Assembly: GCF_026625565.1 (NCBI RefSeq)
Contig: NZ_CP112998.1
Location: forward strand, 6,918,501 to 6,982,500
DNA: 64,000 nt
Source of the DNA: Dyadobacter pollutisoli
Lineage (GTDB): Bacteria > Bacteroidota > Bacteroidia > Cytophagales > Spirosomataceae
Direction of reading: 5' to 3'
The number at the start of each line of letters is the position of its first letter. Position 1 is the first letter of the stretch. Position numbers and translations under genes: made by a program. Under the pieces are notes generated by a model that had not been told where the DNA came from, made no database searches, and was given only the letters and a program-made list of their open reading frames with translations. Positions 17,008 through 24,526 of the stretch are shown in pieces.

Positions 17008-18483
17008 ATGAGCACAGACCCATCCAAAGTCCTCTTTGAGGCACTCACTTACGACGACGTTCTTCTAATACCTGGTTATTCAGAAATTCTGCCTCGCAAT
17101 ACAACAACAAAAACCAAGCTGACACGTAACATCGAGCTGAACATTCCACTTGTTTCTGCTGCGATGGATACTGTAACAGAATACGAACTTGCCATTGCTA
17201 TGGCGCAGGAAGGTGGTATCGGAATTATCCATAAAAACATGAGCCTGGAATTGCAGGCTGAGCAAGTAAGAAAAGTAAAACGTTCTGAAAGCGGAATGAT
17301 CCTGGATCCGATCACACTCTCAGATACTGCCACGCTAGGTGATGCGCATCAGATCATGCGCGAATTCAAGATCGGAGGTATTCCCGTTATCGACAAGGAC
17401 CACAAACTGATCGGTATCCTTACCAACAGAGACCTGCGTTTTGAGAGAGAAATGGGAAAACCCGTTACCGACATCATGACGAAGGATAAGCTGATCACGG
17501 CTTCCGACGGACTGTCTCTGGACGATGCTGAAAAGATCCTGCAAGAATACAAAATTGAAAAACTCCCAATCGTAGACTCAGAGTACAGGCTCACCGGATT
17601 GATTACGTATAAGGATATCCTGAAACGTAAATCGCACCCGAATGCATGTAAGGACGAGTACGGTCGGTTGCGAGTAGGGGCTGCAGTAGGTGTTACTGCC
17701 GATCTTTTGAAGCGCGTAGAAGCGTTGGTAAAGGCCGGTGTCGATGTCATCAGCCTTGATACTGCTCACGGACATTCTTTCGGTGTAATTGAAGCATTGA
17801 AATCTGTTAAGGTACATTTTCCAAAACTGGATGTGATCGCAGGGAATGTGGCCACAGGCGAAGGAGCCAAAGCGCTGGCAGAAGCAGGTGCCGACGCTGT
17901 GAAAGTAGGGGTAGGGCCAGGCAGTATCTGTACGACCCGTATCATTGCCGGCATCGGTGTACCTCAGCTGACCGCAGTAATGTGGGCCGCAGAAGCATTG
18001 AAAGACACAGATGTTCCTGTAATCGCTGACGGAGGCATCCGTTTCTCAGGAGATATGACCAAAGCACTGGCTGGCGGCGCAAGTACGATCATGATCGGCT
18101 CTATGCTCGCAGGAAGTGACGAAGCTCCGGGTGAGATCGTTATTTACGAAGGAAGGAAATTTAAAGCTTACCGCGGAATGGGATCAGTGGAAGCCATGGA
18201 AGATGGTTCGAAAGACCGTTATTTTCAGGATGCCGAAGATGATGTGAAAAAGCTGGTTCCGGAAGGAATTGTAGGCCGGGTACCATTCAAAGGCAAGGTC
18301 TCTGAAATTGTATATCAAATGGTAGGTGGACTAAAAGCAGGAATGGGCTACTGCGGAGCTGGCGATATTACAGCATTGCAAAAAGCGCAGTTTGTTAAAA
18401 TAACCTCTGCTGGAGTAAAAGAAAGCCACCCTCACGATGTAATGATCCAGAAGGAAGCGCCAAACTATTCGTCGAAATCTTAG
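17008..18483 (+). CDS. guaB: IMP dehydrogenase
   Basis: 491 codons. It oxidises IMP to XMP with NAD, the first committed step to GTP. The TIM barrel is interrupted by two CBS domains at about residues 100-210 (IGGIPVIDKDHKLIGILTNR; KIEKLPIVDSEYRLTGLITY), which sense adenine and guanine nucleotides. Catalytic C308 is in GVGPGSICTTRI, and the mobile-flap region YRGMGSVEAMEDGSKDRY is intact. Length is normal. Transcription ends at a strong terminator nested in inverted repeats. Confidence 0.97.
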   Translation: MSTDPSKVLFEALTYDDVLLIPGYSEILPRNTTTKTKLTRNIELNIPLVSAAMDTVTEYELAIAMAQEGGIGIIHKNMSLELQAEQVRKVKRSESGMILDPITLSDTATLGDAHQIMREFKIGGIPVIDKDHKLIGILTNRDLRFEREMGKPVTDIMTKDKLITASDGLSLDDAEKILQEYKIEKLPIVDSEYRLTGLITYKDILKRKSHPNACKDEYGRLRVGAAVGVTADLLKRVEALVKAGVDVISLDTAHGHSFGVIEALKSVKVHFPKLDVIAGNVATGEGAKALAEAGADAVKVGVGPGSICTTRIIAGIGVPQLTAVMWAAEALKDTDVPVIADGGIRFSGDMTKALAGGASTIMIGSMLAGSDEAPGEIVIYEGRKFKAYRGMGSVEAMEDGSKDRYFQDAEDDVKKLVPEGIVGRVPFKGKVSEIVYQMVGGLKAGMGYCGAGDITALQKAQFVKITSAGVKESHPHDVMIQKEAPNYSSKS

Positions 18484-18486
18484 GGG

Positions 18487-18615
18487 CTTTCGGCCGTCGA
18501 CTTTTAGCTTTTGAATAAAAATAGAAATGCCTCGCAACTTTGAAGTTCGCGAGGCATTTTTTTAATATCTATCTAAAAAACCGAAAGCCGATTGCCGAAA
18601 GCTGACAGCCGAAAG
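18487..18615. repeat. 14-bp-periodic inverted repeats flanking a terminator
   Basis: On the left, CTTTCGG (18487-18493) and CTTTTAG (18501-18507) are 14 bases apart. On the right, the reverse complement CCGAAAG occurs at 18581, 18595 and 18609, again exactly 14 bases apart. The outer arms pair (CTTTCGGC-N-GTC on the left with GAC-N-GCCGAAAG on the right) around the terminator hairpin at 18525-18559. The layout resembles the GTCA array at 13.6 kb but with a different unit and period. Confidence 0.8.
18525..18563. terminator. Bidirectional terminator between guaB and the DedA gene
   Basis: AAATGCCTCGC (18525-18535) pairs exactly with GCGAGGCATTT (18549-18559); the 13-base loop itself contains AACTT/AAGTT. 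Seven T residues end the plus-strand stem and A residues precede it, so it can serve both convergent genes. The core CCTCGC/GCGAGG is shared with the terminator at 2302-2346. Confidence 0.88.
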
Positions 18616-18619
18616 CTCC

Positions 18620-19276
18620 CTATGCTGCCGAAGGCTTCGCAAAACGGCTTTTGATATATTGAAAAATCATTGGCAGGATTGAGAAACCAATAATTCCGAA
18701 TATTACCAGTTCAAAATTTTTCTTCACGATATCCATATTTCCGAAGAAAAAGCCCAGCAATGTAAGCGATGGTACCCAGAGAATGGCGCCAACGATACAG
18801 AAGATAATGTACCTGGAATAGTTCATGCTTCCTGCACCAGCCACGAACGGCGCTACTGTGCGTACAATCGGTATAAAGCGGGCCATGATCACGGTGCTAC
18901 CGCCATGTTTTTCGTAAAAAGCCTCCGTTTTTTCGAGATATTCCCTTTTCAGGAAGAGTATTCGTTCTTTTTTCTTGATTACGCCACCGAATTTTTTGCC
19001 AATAAAATAATTGACATTGTCGCCCATTAGCGCTGCAATGATCAGAACAATGATGATCAGCCAGACATTTAGTCCTGTACCTTCATTGGCAGCAATAGCG
19101 CCGGCAGCAAACAACAGGGAATCTCCCGGGAGCAGCGGCATGATCACCAGTCCGGTCTCAGTGAAAACGATCAGGAAGAGGATCACGTAGGTGAGCGTAC
19201 CGTATTCTTCAACAATGTTAAACAAATGCTTGTCCAGATGAAGGAAGAAGTCAATGAACTGGGTCAAAAATTCCAT
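18620..19276 (-). CDS. DedA-family membrane protein
   Basis: 218 codons. DedA (SNARE-associated/VTT) proteins are inner-membrane flippases for undecaprenyl phosphate or phospholipids and affect membrane potential. Family marks are the re-entrant loop ETGLVIMPLLPGDSLLFAAG, GDNVNYFIGKKFGG, and the basic motif VIMARFIPIVRTVAPFVAGA. Four to five hydrophobic helices are visible. Length is typical. It converges with guaB across the terminator. Exact substrate cannot be told. Confidence 0.93.
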   Translation of the reverse strand: MEFLTQFIDFFLHLDKHLFNIVEEYGTLTYVILFLIVFTETGLVIMPLLPGDSLLFAAGAIAANEGTGLNVWLIIIVLIIAALMGDNVNYFIGKKFGGVIKKKERILFLKREYLEKTEAFYEKHGGSTVIMARFIPIVRTVAPFVAGAGSMNYSRYIIFCIVGAILWVPSLTLLGFFFGNMDIVKKNFELVIFGIIGFSILPMIFQYIKSRFAKPSAA

Positions 19277-19317
19277 AGCTAAATTTGAGTTGACAAATAG
19301 ATTTGATGTATAGTAAT

Positions 19318-20112
19318 TTACTTGGAGTCAATTTTCCACTTCTGCTTTGTCTTCGTATTCAGAAAGTGGTTGAATGTGTCACCTCTCAGGCCCAGCCGGA
19401 TTGTTTCCAATGGAATAAGCTCGCTTGGAGCAATATTTCCAAGGTTCACATTGGCACCTAACAGTTTTACAAACCAAACCTGTTGAGATTTTTGGGGAGC
19501 TTCCCAAAGCATATCTTCGAAGGCGATTTCGGTTAATATCTCTTCGACCAGGCCTTGTCGTACTTCGCCGCTGGCGCGGAACAAACCTACATTGCCGGAT
19601 TCGCGTGCTTCTCCGATCACCTTCCATGCACCAGCCTGCAGCTCTGACTTAATGAGCTGTATCCACTTATACGGAGGAATGATCTTGTTCTCGTCTTTGG
19701 AGCCCACTTCGGACAAGACCGTTACTTGCTTGGCAAGAGTGTGGATATACTCACACTTCAGATCCTGAGCCATTTCAATGGAACCGTCTGAAACTTCGGC
19801 ATATTTCAGATCATATTTATCAAGCAGCTTCCGGTAGTCATCGAATTGATTTCGTACCACGAAGGCCTCAAACAAAGTACCTCCAAAATAGACCGGAATG
19901 TTGGCGTTTTTGTAAACAGCGAGCTTCTCATTCAAATTAGGGCTCACAAAAGACGTGGCCCAGCCAAGCTTTACGATATCTATATAAGGCGCTGCGGTTG
20001 AAAGCATGTCTTCGGTTTCCCTGACACTGAGCCCTTTATCCATCACCATGGTGATCCCCTTCTCCCGGGGTTTTTCGGTACGGTTAGGGACTTGCGATAA
20101 CGTAAAATTCAT
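19318..20112 (-). CDS. comA: Phosphosulfolactate synthase (ComA family)
   Basis: 264 codons from ATG 20112; the longer frame opens with TTG 20151, but that codon lies inside the -7 promoter element. ComA adds sulfite to phosphoenolpyruvate to give phosphosulfolactate. Recognisable blocks are KPREKGITMVMDKGL, DIVKLGWATSFV, VYFGGTLFEAF, EVSDGSIEM, VLSEVGSKDE, KVIGEARESGNVGLF and WEAPQKSQQVWFVKLLGANV. In methanogens this leads to coenzyme M. Bacteroidota do not make coenzyme M; here sulfolactate or cysteate for sulfonolipids is a plausible use, but comB/comC-like genes are not in the window. The family call is firm, the pathway inferred. Confidence 0.88.
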   Translation of the reverse strand: MNFTLSQVPNRTEKPREKGITMVMDKGLSVRETEDMLSTAAPYIDIVKLGWATSFVSPNLNEKLAVYKNANIPVYFGGTLFEAFVVRNQFDDYRKLLDKYDLKYAEVSDGSIEMAQDLKCEYIHTLAKQVTVLSEVGSKDENKIIPPYKWIQLIKSELQAGAWKVIGEARESGNVGLFRASGEVRQGLVEEILTEIAFEDMLWEAPQKSQQVWFVKLLGANVNLGNIAPSELIPLETIRLGLRGDTFNHFLNTKTKQKWKIDSK

Positions 20113-20148
20113 ATATGGGTATGCTTTTATCTCTGGCAAAAACTCCGG

Positions 20149-20180
20149 CAAAGGTAGTAATTACCTTTGATACGTAGCAA
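20149..20180 (-). promoter_or_regulatory. comA promoter (-33 TTG, -7 TACCTTTG)
   Basis: On the minus strand TTG (20180-20178) is followed after 21 bases by TACCTTTG (20156-20149), an exact -7 match at near-ideal spacing. Transcription would start near 20145, about 33 bases before the ATG at 20112. Confidence 0.65.
20162..20169 (+). promoter_or_regulatory. Candidate -7 element, divergent from comA
   Basis: TACCTTTG on the plus strand, the mirror image of the comA -7 element five bases away; together they form the palindrome CAAAGGTA-GTAAT-TACCTTTG. It could drive the thioesterase gene with a leader near 100 bases. No -33 TTG is seen. Confidence 0.4.
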
Positions 20181-20277
20181 TAAAATCCATATCATTGCCG
20201 CATATGGATATATTGTTCTATGATAATTACTATTTTTAGAATATACAATGGCAATAGGTTAAACCGAATTATTTGAA

Positions 20278-20760
20278 ATGACCATATCAACTAACATGTC
20301 TTCTTCCGAAGAAAATCACAGATTGATTTTTCTACGGCAATTTATCGGACAGCATATGAGCGGGAGTTTTTCGCCTGTCGCCAGGTGGCTCAACGGAAGA
20401 CTGATCGCTATTGCCGGTTCTGAAATGGAGATAGAATATGTCGTACGCGAGGATATGTGTAACCCTATGGGTACTTTACACGGTGGAATAGCAGCAACGA
20501 TCCTTGATGACATTGTTGGAACAATGGTGTATGCCATGGGAAGGGAATTTGCTTACACGTCCATAAATCTGAACTGTGATTTTCTAAACCCGGCAGTAGT
20601 TGGCGATGTTCTGACGGCTAGATCGCAGGTAGTGCGTGCTGGGAAAAGTGTTATTCATGTGGAGGGACAAATTACAAATGGCAGTGGCAAAATTGTAGCC
20701 AAATGTTCCAGCAACCTCATTCAAACAGCCCTGAAAATACCGGCACCTTCCGCCGACTAA
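20278..20760 (+). CDS. Hotdog-fold acyl-CoA thioesterase (PaaI/YbgC-like)
   Basis: 160 codons. The hotdog-fold signature is NPMGTLHGGIAATILDDIVG, where the N-x-x-x-x-x-H-G-G turn and following acidic residue make the active site, and the strand TSINLNCDFLNPAVVGDVLT follows. Such enzymes hydrolyse acyl-CoA or aryl-CoA thioesters. A second in-frame ATG at 20296 (MSSSEENHRLIFL) is an alternative start. It lies 25 bases before mazG. No pathway context identifies the substrate. Confidence 0.88.
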   Translation: MTISTNMSSSEENHRLIFLRQFIGQHMSGSFSPVARWLNGRLIAIAGSEMEIEYVVREDMCNPMGTLHGGIAATILDDIVGTMVYAMGREFAYTSINLNCDFLNPAVVGDVLTARSQVVRAGKSVIHVEGQITNGSGKIVAKCSSNLIQTALKIPAPSAD

Positions 20761-20773
20761 CCGGGCTACCACT

Positions 20774-20781
20774 TATCTTTG
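20774..20781 (+). promoter_or_regulatory. Candidate mazG promoter -7 element, leaderless arrangement
   Basis: TATCTTTG is an exact -7 match ending only four bases before the mazG ATG (20786). If used, transcription would begin at or next to the start codon. No TTG is seen at -33. Confidence 0.4.
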
Positions 20782-20785
20782 TTTT

Positions 20786-21619
20786 ATGGAAAAACAATTC
20801 AATGATTTATCGGAAAGCCGTCAGCAACAATTGATGGCCTTTGACCGCCTGCTGACCATTATGGACGAACTTCGGGAGCAATGTCCCTGGGACCGGAAGC
20901 AAACGATGGACAGCCTGCGGCATTTGACGATAGAGGAAACTTATGAATTATCGGATGCAATTATAGAAAATGACTCGCCCGAGATCAAAAAGGAATTGGG
21001 TGACGTGTTGCTACATATTGTTTTTTATGCCAAAATCGGTTCAGAAGCACGTTTAGACAATGGTTTTCAGTTTGATATCAAAGATGTGCTCGATGGAATC
21101 TGTGACAAGCTGGTATCCCGGCATCCGCATATCTACGGAGATTTTGTCGCGGATTCGGAAGAGGCGGTGAAGCAAAACTGGGAGAAATTGAAGCTGAAAG
21201 AGGGGAATAAATCGGTGCTATCAGGTGTACCTGCATCATTACCCGCATTGGTGAAGGCAATGCGCATTCAGGAGAAAGCACGAGGAGTAGGATTTGACTG
21301 GGATGATAAACGGCAGGTATGGGGTAAAGTAGAGGAGGAGTTGGCGGAGTTCAAGGATAACTTTAACATTGAAACCGGCGAGGTATTAGACCAAAAGGAA
21401 GCAGAGGGAGAGTTTGGTGACCTGTTATTTTCACTGGTCAATTATTCGAGATTTGTGGATATCAATCCTGAAACAGCTTTGGAAAGAACCAATAAAAAAT
21501 TTATCCGCCGTTTTCAATACCTGGAAGAAGCGTCGAAAGCTGACGGGAAATCATTGGCGGAAATGACTTTGGATGAAATGGATGAGTACTGGAATGAGGC
21601 GAAAAAATTGAATGCTTAA
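20786..21619 (+). CDS. mazG: Nucleoside triphosphate pyrophosphohydrolase MazG
   Basis: 277 codons, two tandem MazG domains as in E. coli. The enzyme hydrolyses canonical and damaged (d)NTPs to NMP and pyrophosphate. The first domain has the metal motif E-E-x-x-E in TIEETYELSDAI with E-L-G-D in KKELGDVLLH; the second has VEEELAEFKD and GEFGDLLFSLVNY. The opening segment LREQCPWDRKQTMDSLRHLT is characteristic. Length and domain order are normal. Confidence 0.95.
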   Translation: MEKQFNDLSESRQQQLMAFDRLLTIMDELREQCPWDRKQTMDSLRHLTIEETYELSDAIIENDSPEIKKELGDVLLHIVFYAKIGSEARLDNGFQFDIKDVLDGICDKLVSRHPHIYGDFVADSEEAVKQNWEKLKLKEGNKSVLSGVPASLPALVKAMRIQEKARGVGFDWDDKRQVWGKVEEELAEFKDNFNIETGEVLDQKEAEGEFGDLLFSLVNYSRFVDINPETALERTNKKFIRRFQYLEEASKADGKSLAEMTLDEMDEYWNEAKKLNA

Positions 21620-21770
21620 AAAAATCTAAATTTTATGTGACTTTATTTGAGTTGCGCAGTCTAAGTAAAGATGCCGTTTGTAAACCATTGAATTCTTTTC
21701 GATATTGATTAGGGTTACGTCCATAGGCATCAGTTTGAAACTGTTATTCATCAAATAATTTTGCCTGAAA

Positions 21771-22205
21771 ATGTATCTGGAAGAGCGCGTTGAACAATTA
21801 GAAAACTTAGCAGTGGATCAGGGAAAGCATATCGAAATAATAGCCTCAGGCCTGGCAACACTGACTGCCCAGGTTCAAAAAGGCTTTTCCGATGTGCGGA
21901 ATGATATAAGTAACCTGACCGGACGTGTTGGTAGTTTAGAATCAAAATTTGATAGGCTTGACGTCAGAGTTAGTAGACTTGAGGTCAAAATTGATAAGAT
22001 TGAGATTAGACTCGACAATGTAGAGACCAGGCTGGATAATATAGAGACCAGGCTGGATAATATAGAGATCAGGCTGGACAAAATAGAGACCAGGCTTGAT
22101 CAAATGGATGTTAGATTTGATCAAATGGATGCAAGACTTGATCGCATGGAAACTAAAATGGATCAACGTTTCGATGAGCTGATCATGCTGATTAAAAGTA
22201 AATAG
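21771..22205 (+). CDS. Heptad-repeat coiled-coil protein
   Basis: 144 codons, not assigned to a named family with confidence. From about residue 50 to 137 it is a nearly continuous series of seven-residue units of the form (V/I)-E-T-R-L-D-N with leucine, valine, isoleucine or methionine at a/d positions, which predicts one long parallel coiled coil of about 13 turns. The N-terminal part (LEERVEQLENLAVDQGKHIE) is also helical. No signal peptide or membrane segment is seen. At DNA level several units are exact 21-base copies. Similar short proteins occur scattered in bacterial genomes without known role. It ends four bases before the thiamine pyrophosphokinase gene, so the two may be coupled. 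Confidence 0.75.
   Translation: MYLEERVEQLENLAVDQGKHIEIIASGLATLTAQVQKGFSDVRNDISNLTGRVGSLESKFDRLDVRVSRLEVKIDKIEIRLDNVETRLDNIETRLDNIEIRLDKIETRLDQMDVRFDQMDARLDRMETKMDQRFDELIMLIKSK
22022..22105 (+). repeat. 21-bp tandem repeat within the coiled-coil gene
   Basis: Units starting at 22022, 22043, 22064 and 22085 repeat TAGAGACCAGGCTGGATAAT with the first two identical and the later ones differing by a few bases. Each unit codes one heptad, so gain or loss of units would keep the frame and change coiled-coil length. More diverged units continue on both sides. Confidence 0.85.
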
Positions 22206-22209
22206 TGAA

Positions 22210-22875
22210 ATGTCATCCCATCATATAGTAAAGGAAAAACAGGAGCCGGCTCTGATCATTGCCAATGGCGAAGCATGTAGCGAAGAGCTTTTAGGACAGT
22301 TGTTGGAGTGGAGCCCATTCATCGTCGTACTCGATCATGCGATTTACCGGGTACTGGATCTGGGAATTAAAATCGATGTCTGGATGGGGGATTTCGATCA
22401 GCAGCATGATTTTGAAAGTGTGCGGGACCGTCAGCATCCATTGGAAATTATAAGTACCCCCGATCAGGAAAAGACGGACCTTGAAAAAGCCATTGATTTT
22501 TTGATTGAAAGGGGTTTTCCCGCCGCTAACGTTGTATGGGCGACCGGCCGCCGCGCAGATCATTCCATCACTAACATTACCAATCTGGTACGGTACAAGG
22601 AACAGATCAGGCTCGTTCTGTTTGACGATTATTCCAAAATTTTCCCGCTTTCGGGCACATTTGAAAAGTGGTATGTGGCTGGAACGCCCATATCGCTCAT
22701 TCCTGTCGGGGTAGTCGAAGGAATTGAGACGAGCGGGTTGAAATATAACTTAAATGATGAAACCCTGACCTTGGGACATCGCACAGGCAACAGTAATGAA
22801 GCCGAGGCAGATGGTATGGTCAGGGTTTCCGCCAAAAAAGGCGATCTTTTAATTATGGAATGCTGGGATCTATAA
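22210..22875 (+). CDS. thiN: Thiamine pyrophosphokinase (thiamine diphosphokinase)
   Basis: 221 codons. The enzyme transfers pyrophosphate from ATP to thiamine. Catalytic-domain motifs are ALIIANGEACSEELL, the acidic WMGDFDQQHD, STPDQEKTDLEKAIDFLIER and the family signature VWATGRRADHSITNI; a beta-rich thiamine-binding domain follows with the S/T-rich GIETSGLKYNL strand. Length is normal. No TPP riboswitch was seen upstream. Its last six bases overlap the convergent M1 peptidase gene. Confidence 0.92.
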   Translation: MSSHHIVKEKQEPALIIANGEACSEELLGQLLEWSPFIVVLDHAIYRVLDLGIKIDVWMGDFDQQHDFESVRDRQHPLEIISTPDQEKTDLEKAIDFLIERGFPAANVVWATGRRADHSITNITNLVRYKEQIRLVLFDDYSKIFPLSGTFEKWYVAGTPISLIPVGVVEGIETSGLKYNLNDETLTLGHRTGNSNEAEADGMVRVSAKKGDLLIMECWDL

Positions 22876-24513
22876 AGAAGCCTGCTTGATTTCTTTTGAT
22901 TTTATATAAAAGTTGCGATCTACTGAAAATGTCTTTTCAGCTTTCGTTTTTAGCGTTTTCCATTCAGCCGTCGGATATAGAAATTCTTCTTTACCGCTGC
23001 CAATCTTCACTTTAACAGGCATATCAAATCCGTCCACAACATTCGTCCAGCGGTACTGTAACCCCTTATTCCCAAAAGAATATTCCAAAACAGGAATTCT
23101 CACATCCCTAAGATACTGGTCAAAAACCTTTGACAGATTCCGTCCGGCATGTTCGCTCACATATGCCTCAATTTGTGAACCATCGACAGTTTGGTGGTAA
23201 AATGTTTTATTAAGGCCCCTCAGGATCTGCCTCCATTTTTCATCATCATTTACAATCTGACGAATGGTATGCAGCAAATTTCCTCCTTTATAATACATGT
23301 CCTTGGAACCCTCCTGATTAACCCCATACACACCGATAATAGGAGCGTCATTTGCAATCAAAGCCCTGGTGCCGATTACGTAGTCTGATCCGGCTTCCTT
23401 CCCGAAATAATATTCAGTATACAGGTTTTCAGAATAGTTGGTGAAACCTTCGTGCACCCACATATCGGCCACATCTTTATAGGTAATGTTGTTCGCGAAC
23501 CATTCATGACCGCTTTCGTGGATAATAATGAAGTCCCATTTCAGGCCCCAGCCGGTATTGGACAGGTCTCGTCCGAGGTAACCCATTTTGTAGCCATTGC
23601 CATAAGTGACTGAACTTTGATGTTCCATACCCAGGTAAGGCACTTCCACCAGCTTGTAGCCGTCTTCATAAAAAGGATAAGGGCCGAACCAGTGCTCAAA
23701 CGCTTTGAGCATTTGCGGAGCTTGTTTAAACTGCTCTTTGGCCTTTTCAAGATTCTGAGGAAGTACATAGTAGCTTACAGCAAGATCACCTTTTTCGCCT
23801 TTAAAAGTTTCCTTCCAGGTTACGTAGTTCGCCACATTCATATTCACCCCATAATTATTGATAGGATTTTTGACAAACCAGTTGAATGTATGGGTGTCAT
23901 CATTGTTTTCAACCACAGATCTCAGATTTCCATTGGATACATCCATCAGGTTTTTGGGCACCGTAATGCTGATCTGCATGCTGTCCGGCTCATCGTACAT
24001 ATGGTCTTTACACGGCCACCACACACTTGATCCCAACCCCTGGCAGGATGTTGAAATGATCGTACTGCCCTTGCCGTCCGGTACCCATTGTACGCCGCCA
24101 TCCCACGGAGGACGTTTGGCTAGCCGGGGTTTGCCTGAATAAAATACTTCAATCGTTTCGGTTTTGCCTGCTTCCTGCTTTTTCTTTAGATCAATAAAAA
24201 ATGCATTGCCGTCCCGCTTGAATGTAAGTGACTCGCCATCCTGAACGACTTTACCGATTAGAAGAGGTTCCTGCAAGTCAATCTGGATGGTTTGATAGGG
24301 CTTAACAACCTTGTAAACTACCTGGGTACTGCCCGACAACGTACTGTCTTTGGCATTGGGTGTCACTTTTAGGTGGTAGTAAGTCAGGTCCCACCAGGCG
24401 CGCTGTGGGGTAATAGAGCCGCGCAGCGTGTCGGCATGGGTAAATTTTTGAGCCTGGGCCAAACCGTTCAGAGAAACGGCGACAAAGCATAGACAAGCAA
24501 TGATTCGAAGCAT
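22870..24513 (-). CDS. M1-family metallopeptidase, exported
   Basis: 547 codons. A signal peptide (MLRIIACLCFVAVSLNGLAQ, cleavage after AQA) precedes an N-terminal beta domain and the gluzincin catalytic domain. Zinc ligands are H332 and H336 in HESGH with E355 in WVHEGFTNY (HExxH-x18-E), and the exopeptidase motif appears as LGMEHQS in place of GAMEN. The ARM-like C-terminal domain of full aminopeptidase N is missing, as in the short M1 group. Likely periplasmic or surface peptide trimming. It starts 13 bases after the Kelch gene. Confidence 0.92.
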   Translation of the reverse strand: MLRIIACLCFVAVSLNGLAQAQKFTHADTLRGSITPQRAWWDLTYYHLKVTPNAKDSTLSGSTQVVYKVVKPYQTIQIDLQEPLLIGKVVQDGESLTFKRDGNAFFIDLKKKQEAGKTETIEVFYSGKPRLAKRPPWDGGVQWVPDGKGSTIISTSCQGLGSSVWWPCKDHMYDEPDSMQISITVPKNLMDVSNGNLRSVVENNDDTHTFNWFVKNPINNYGVNMNVANYVTWKETFKGEKGDLAVSYYVLPQNLEKAKEQFKQAPQMLKAFEHWFGPYPFYEDGYKLVEVPYLGMEHQSSVTYGNGYKMGYLGRDLSNTGWGLKWDFIIIHESGHEWFANNITYKDVADMWVHEGFTNYSENLYTEYYFGKEAGSDYVIGTRALIANDAPIIGVYGVNQEGSKDMYYKGGNLLHTIRQIVNDDEKWRQILRGLNKTFYHQTVDGSQIEAYVSEHAGRNLSKVFDQYLRDVRIPVLEYSFGNKGLQYRWTNVVDGFDMPVKVKIGSGKEEFLYPTAEWKTLKTKAEKTFSVDRNFYIKSKEIKQASL

Positions 24514-24526
24514 GTAATGGTGTTAT

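Noticed and set aside
20113..20151. TTG start for comA at 20151
   Set aside because: The codon is part of the -7 promoter element, so it would not be transcribed.
22022..22105. Intergenic minisatellite
   Set aside because: The 21-base units lie in frame inside an open gene and each encodes a heptad.
22150..22215. TPP riboswitch before the thiamine pyrophosphokinase gene
   Set aside because: Only four bases separate it from the upstream coding sequence and no THI-box pattern was found.
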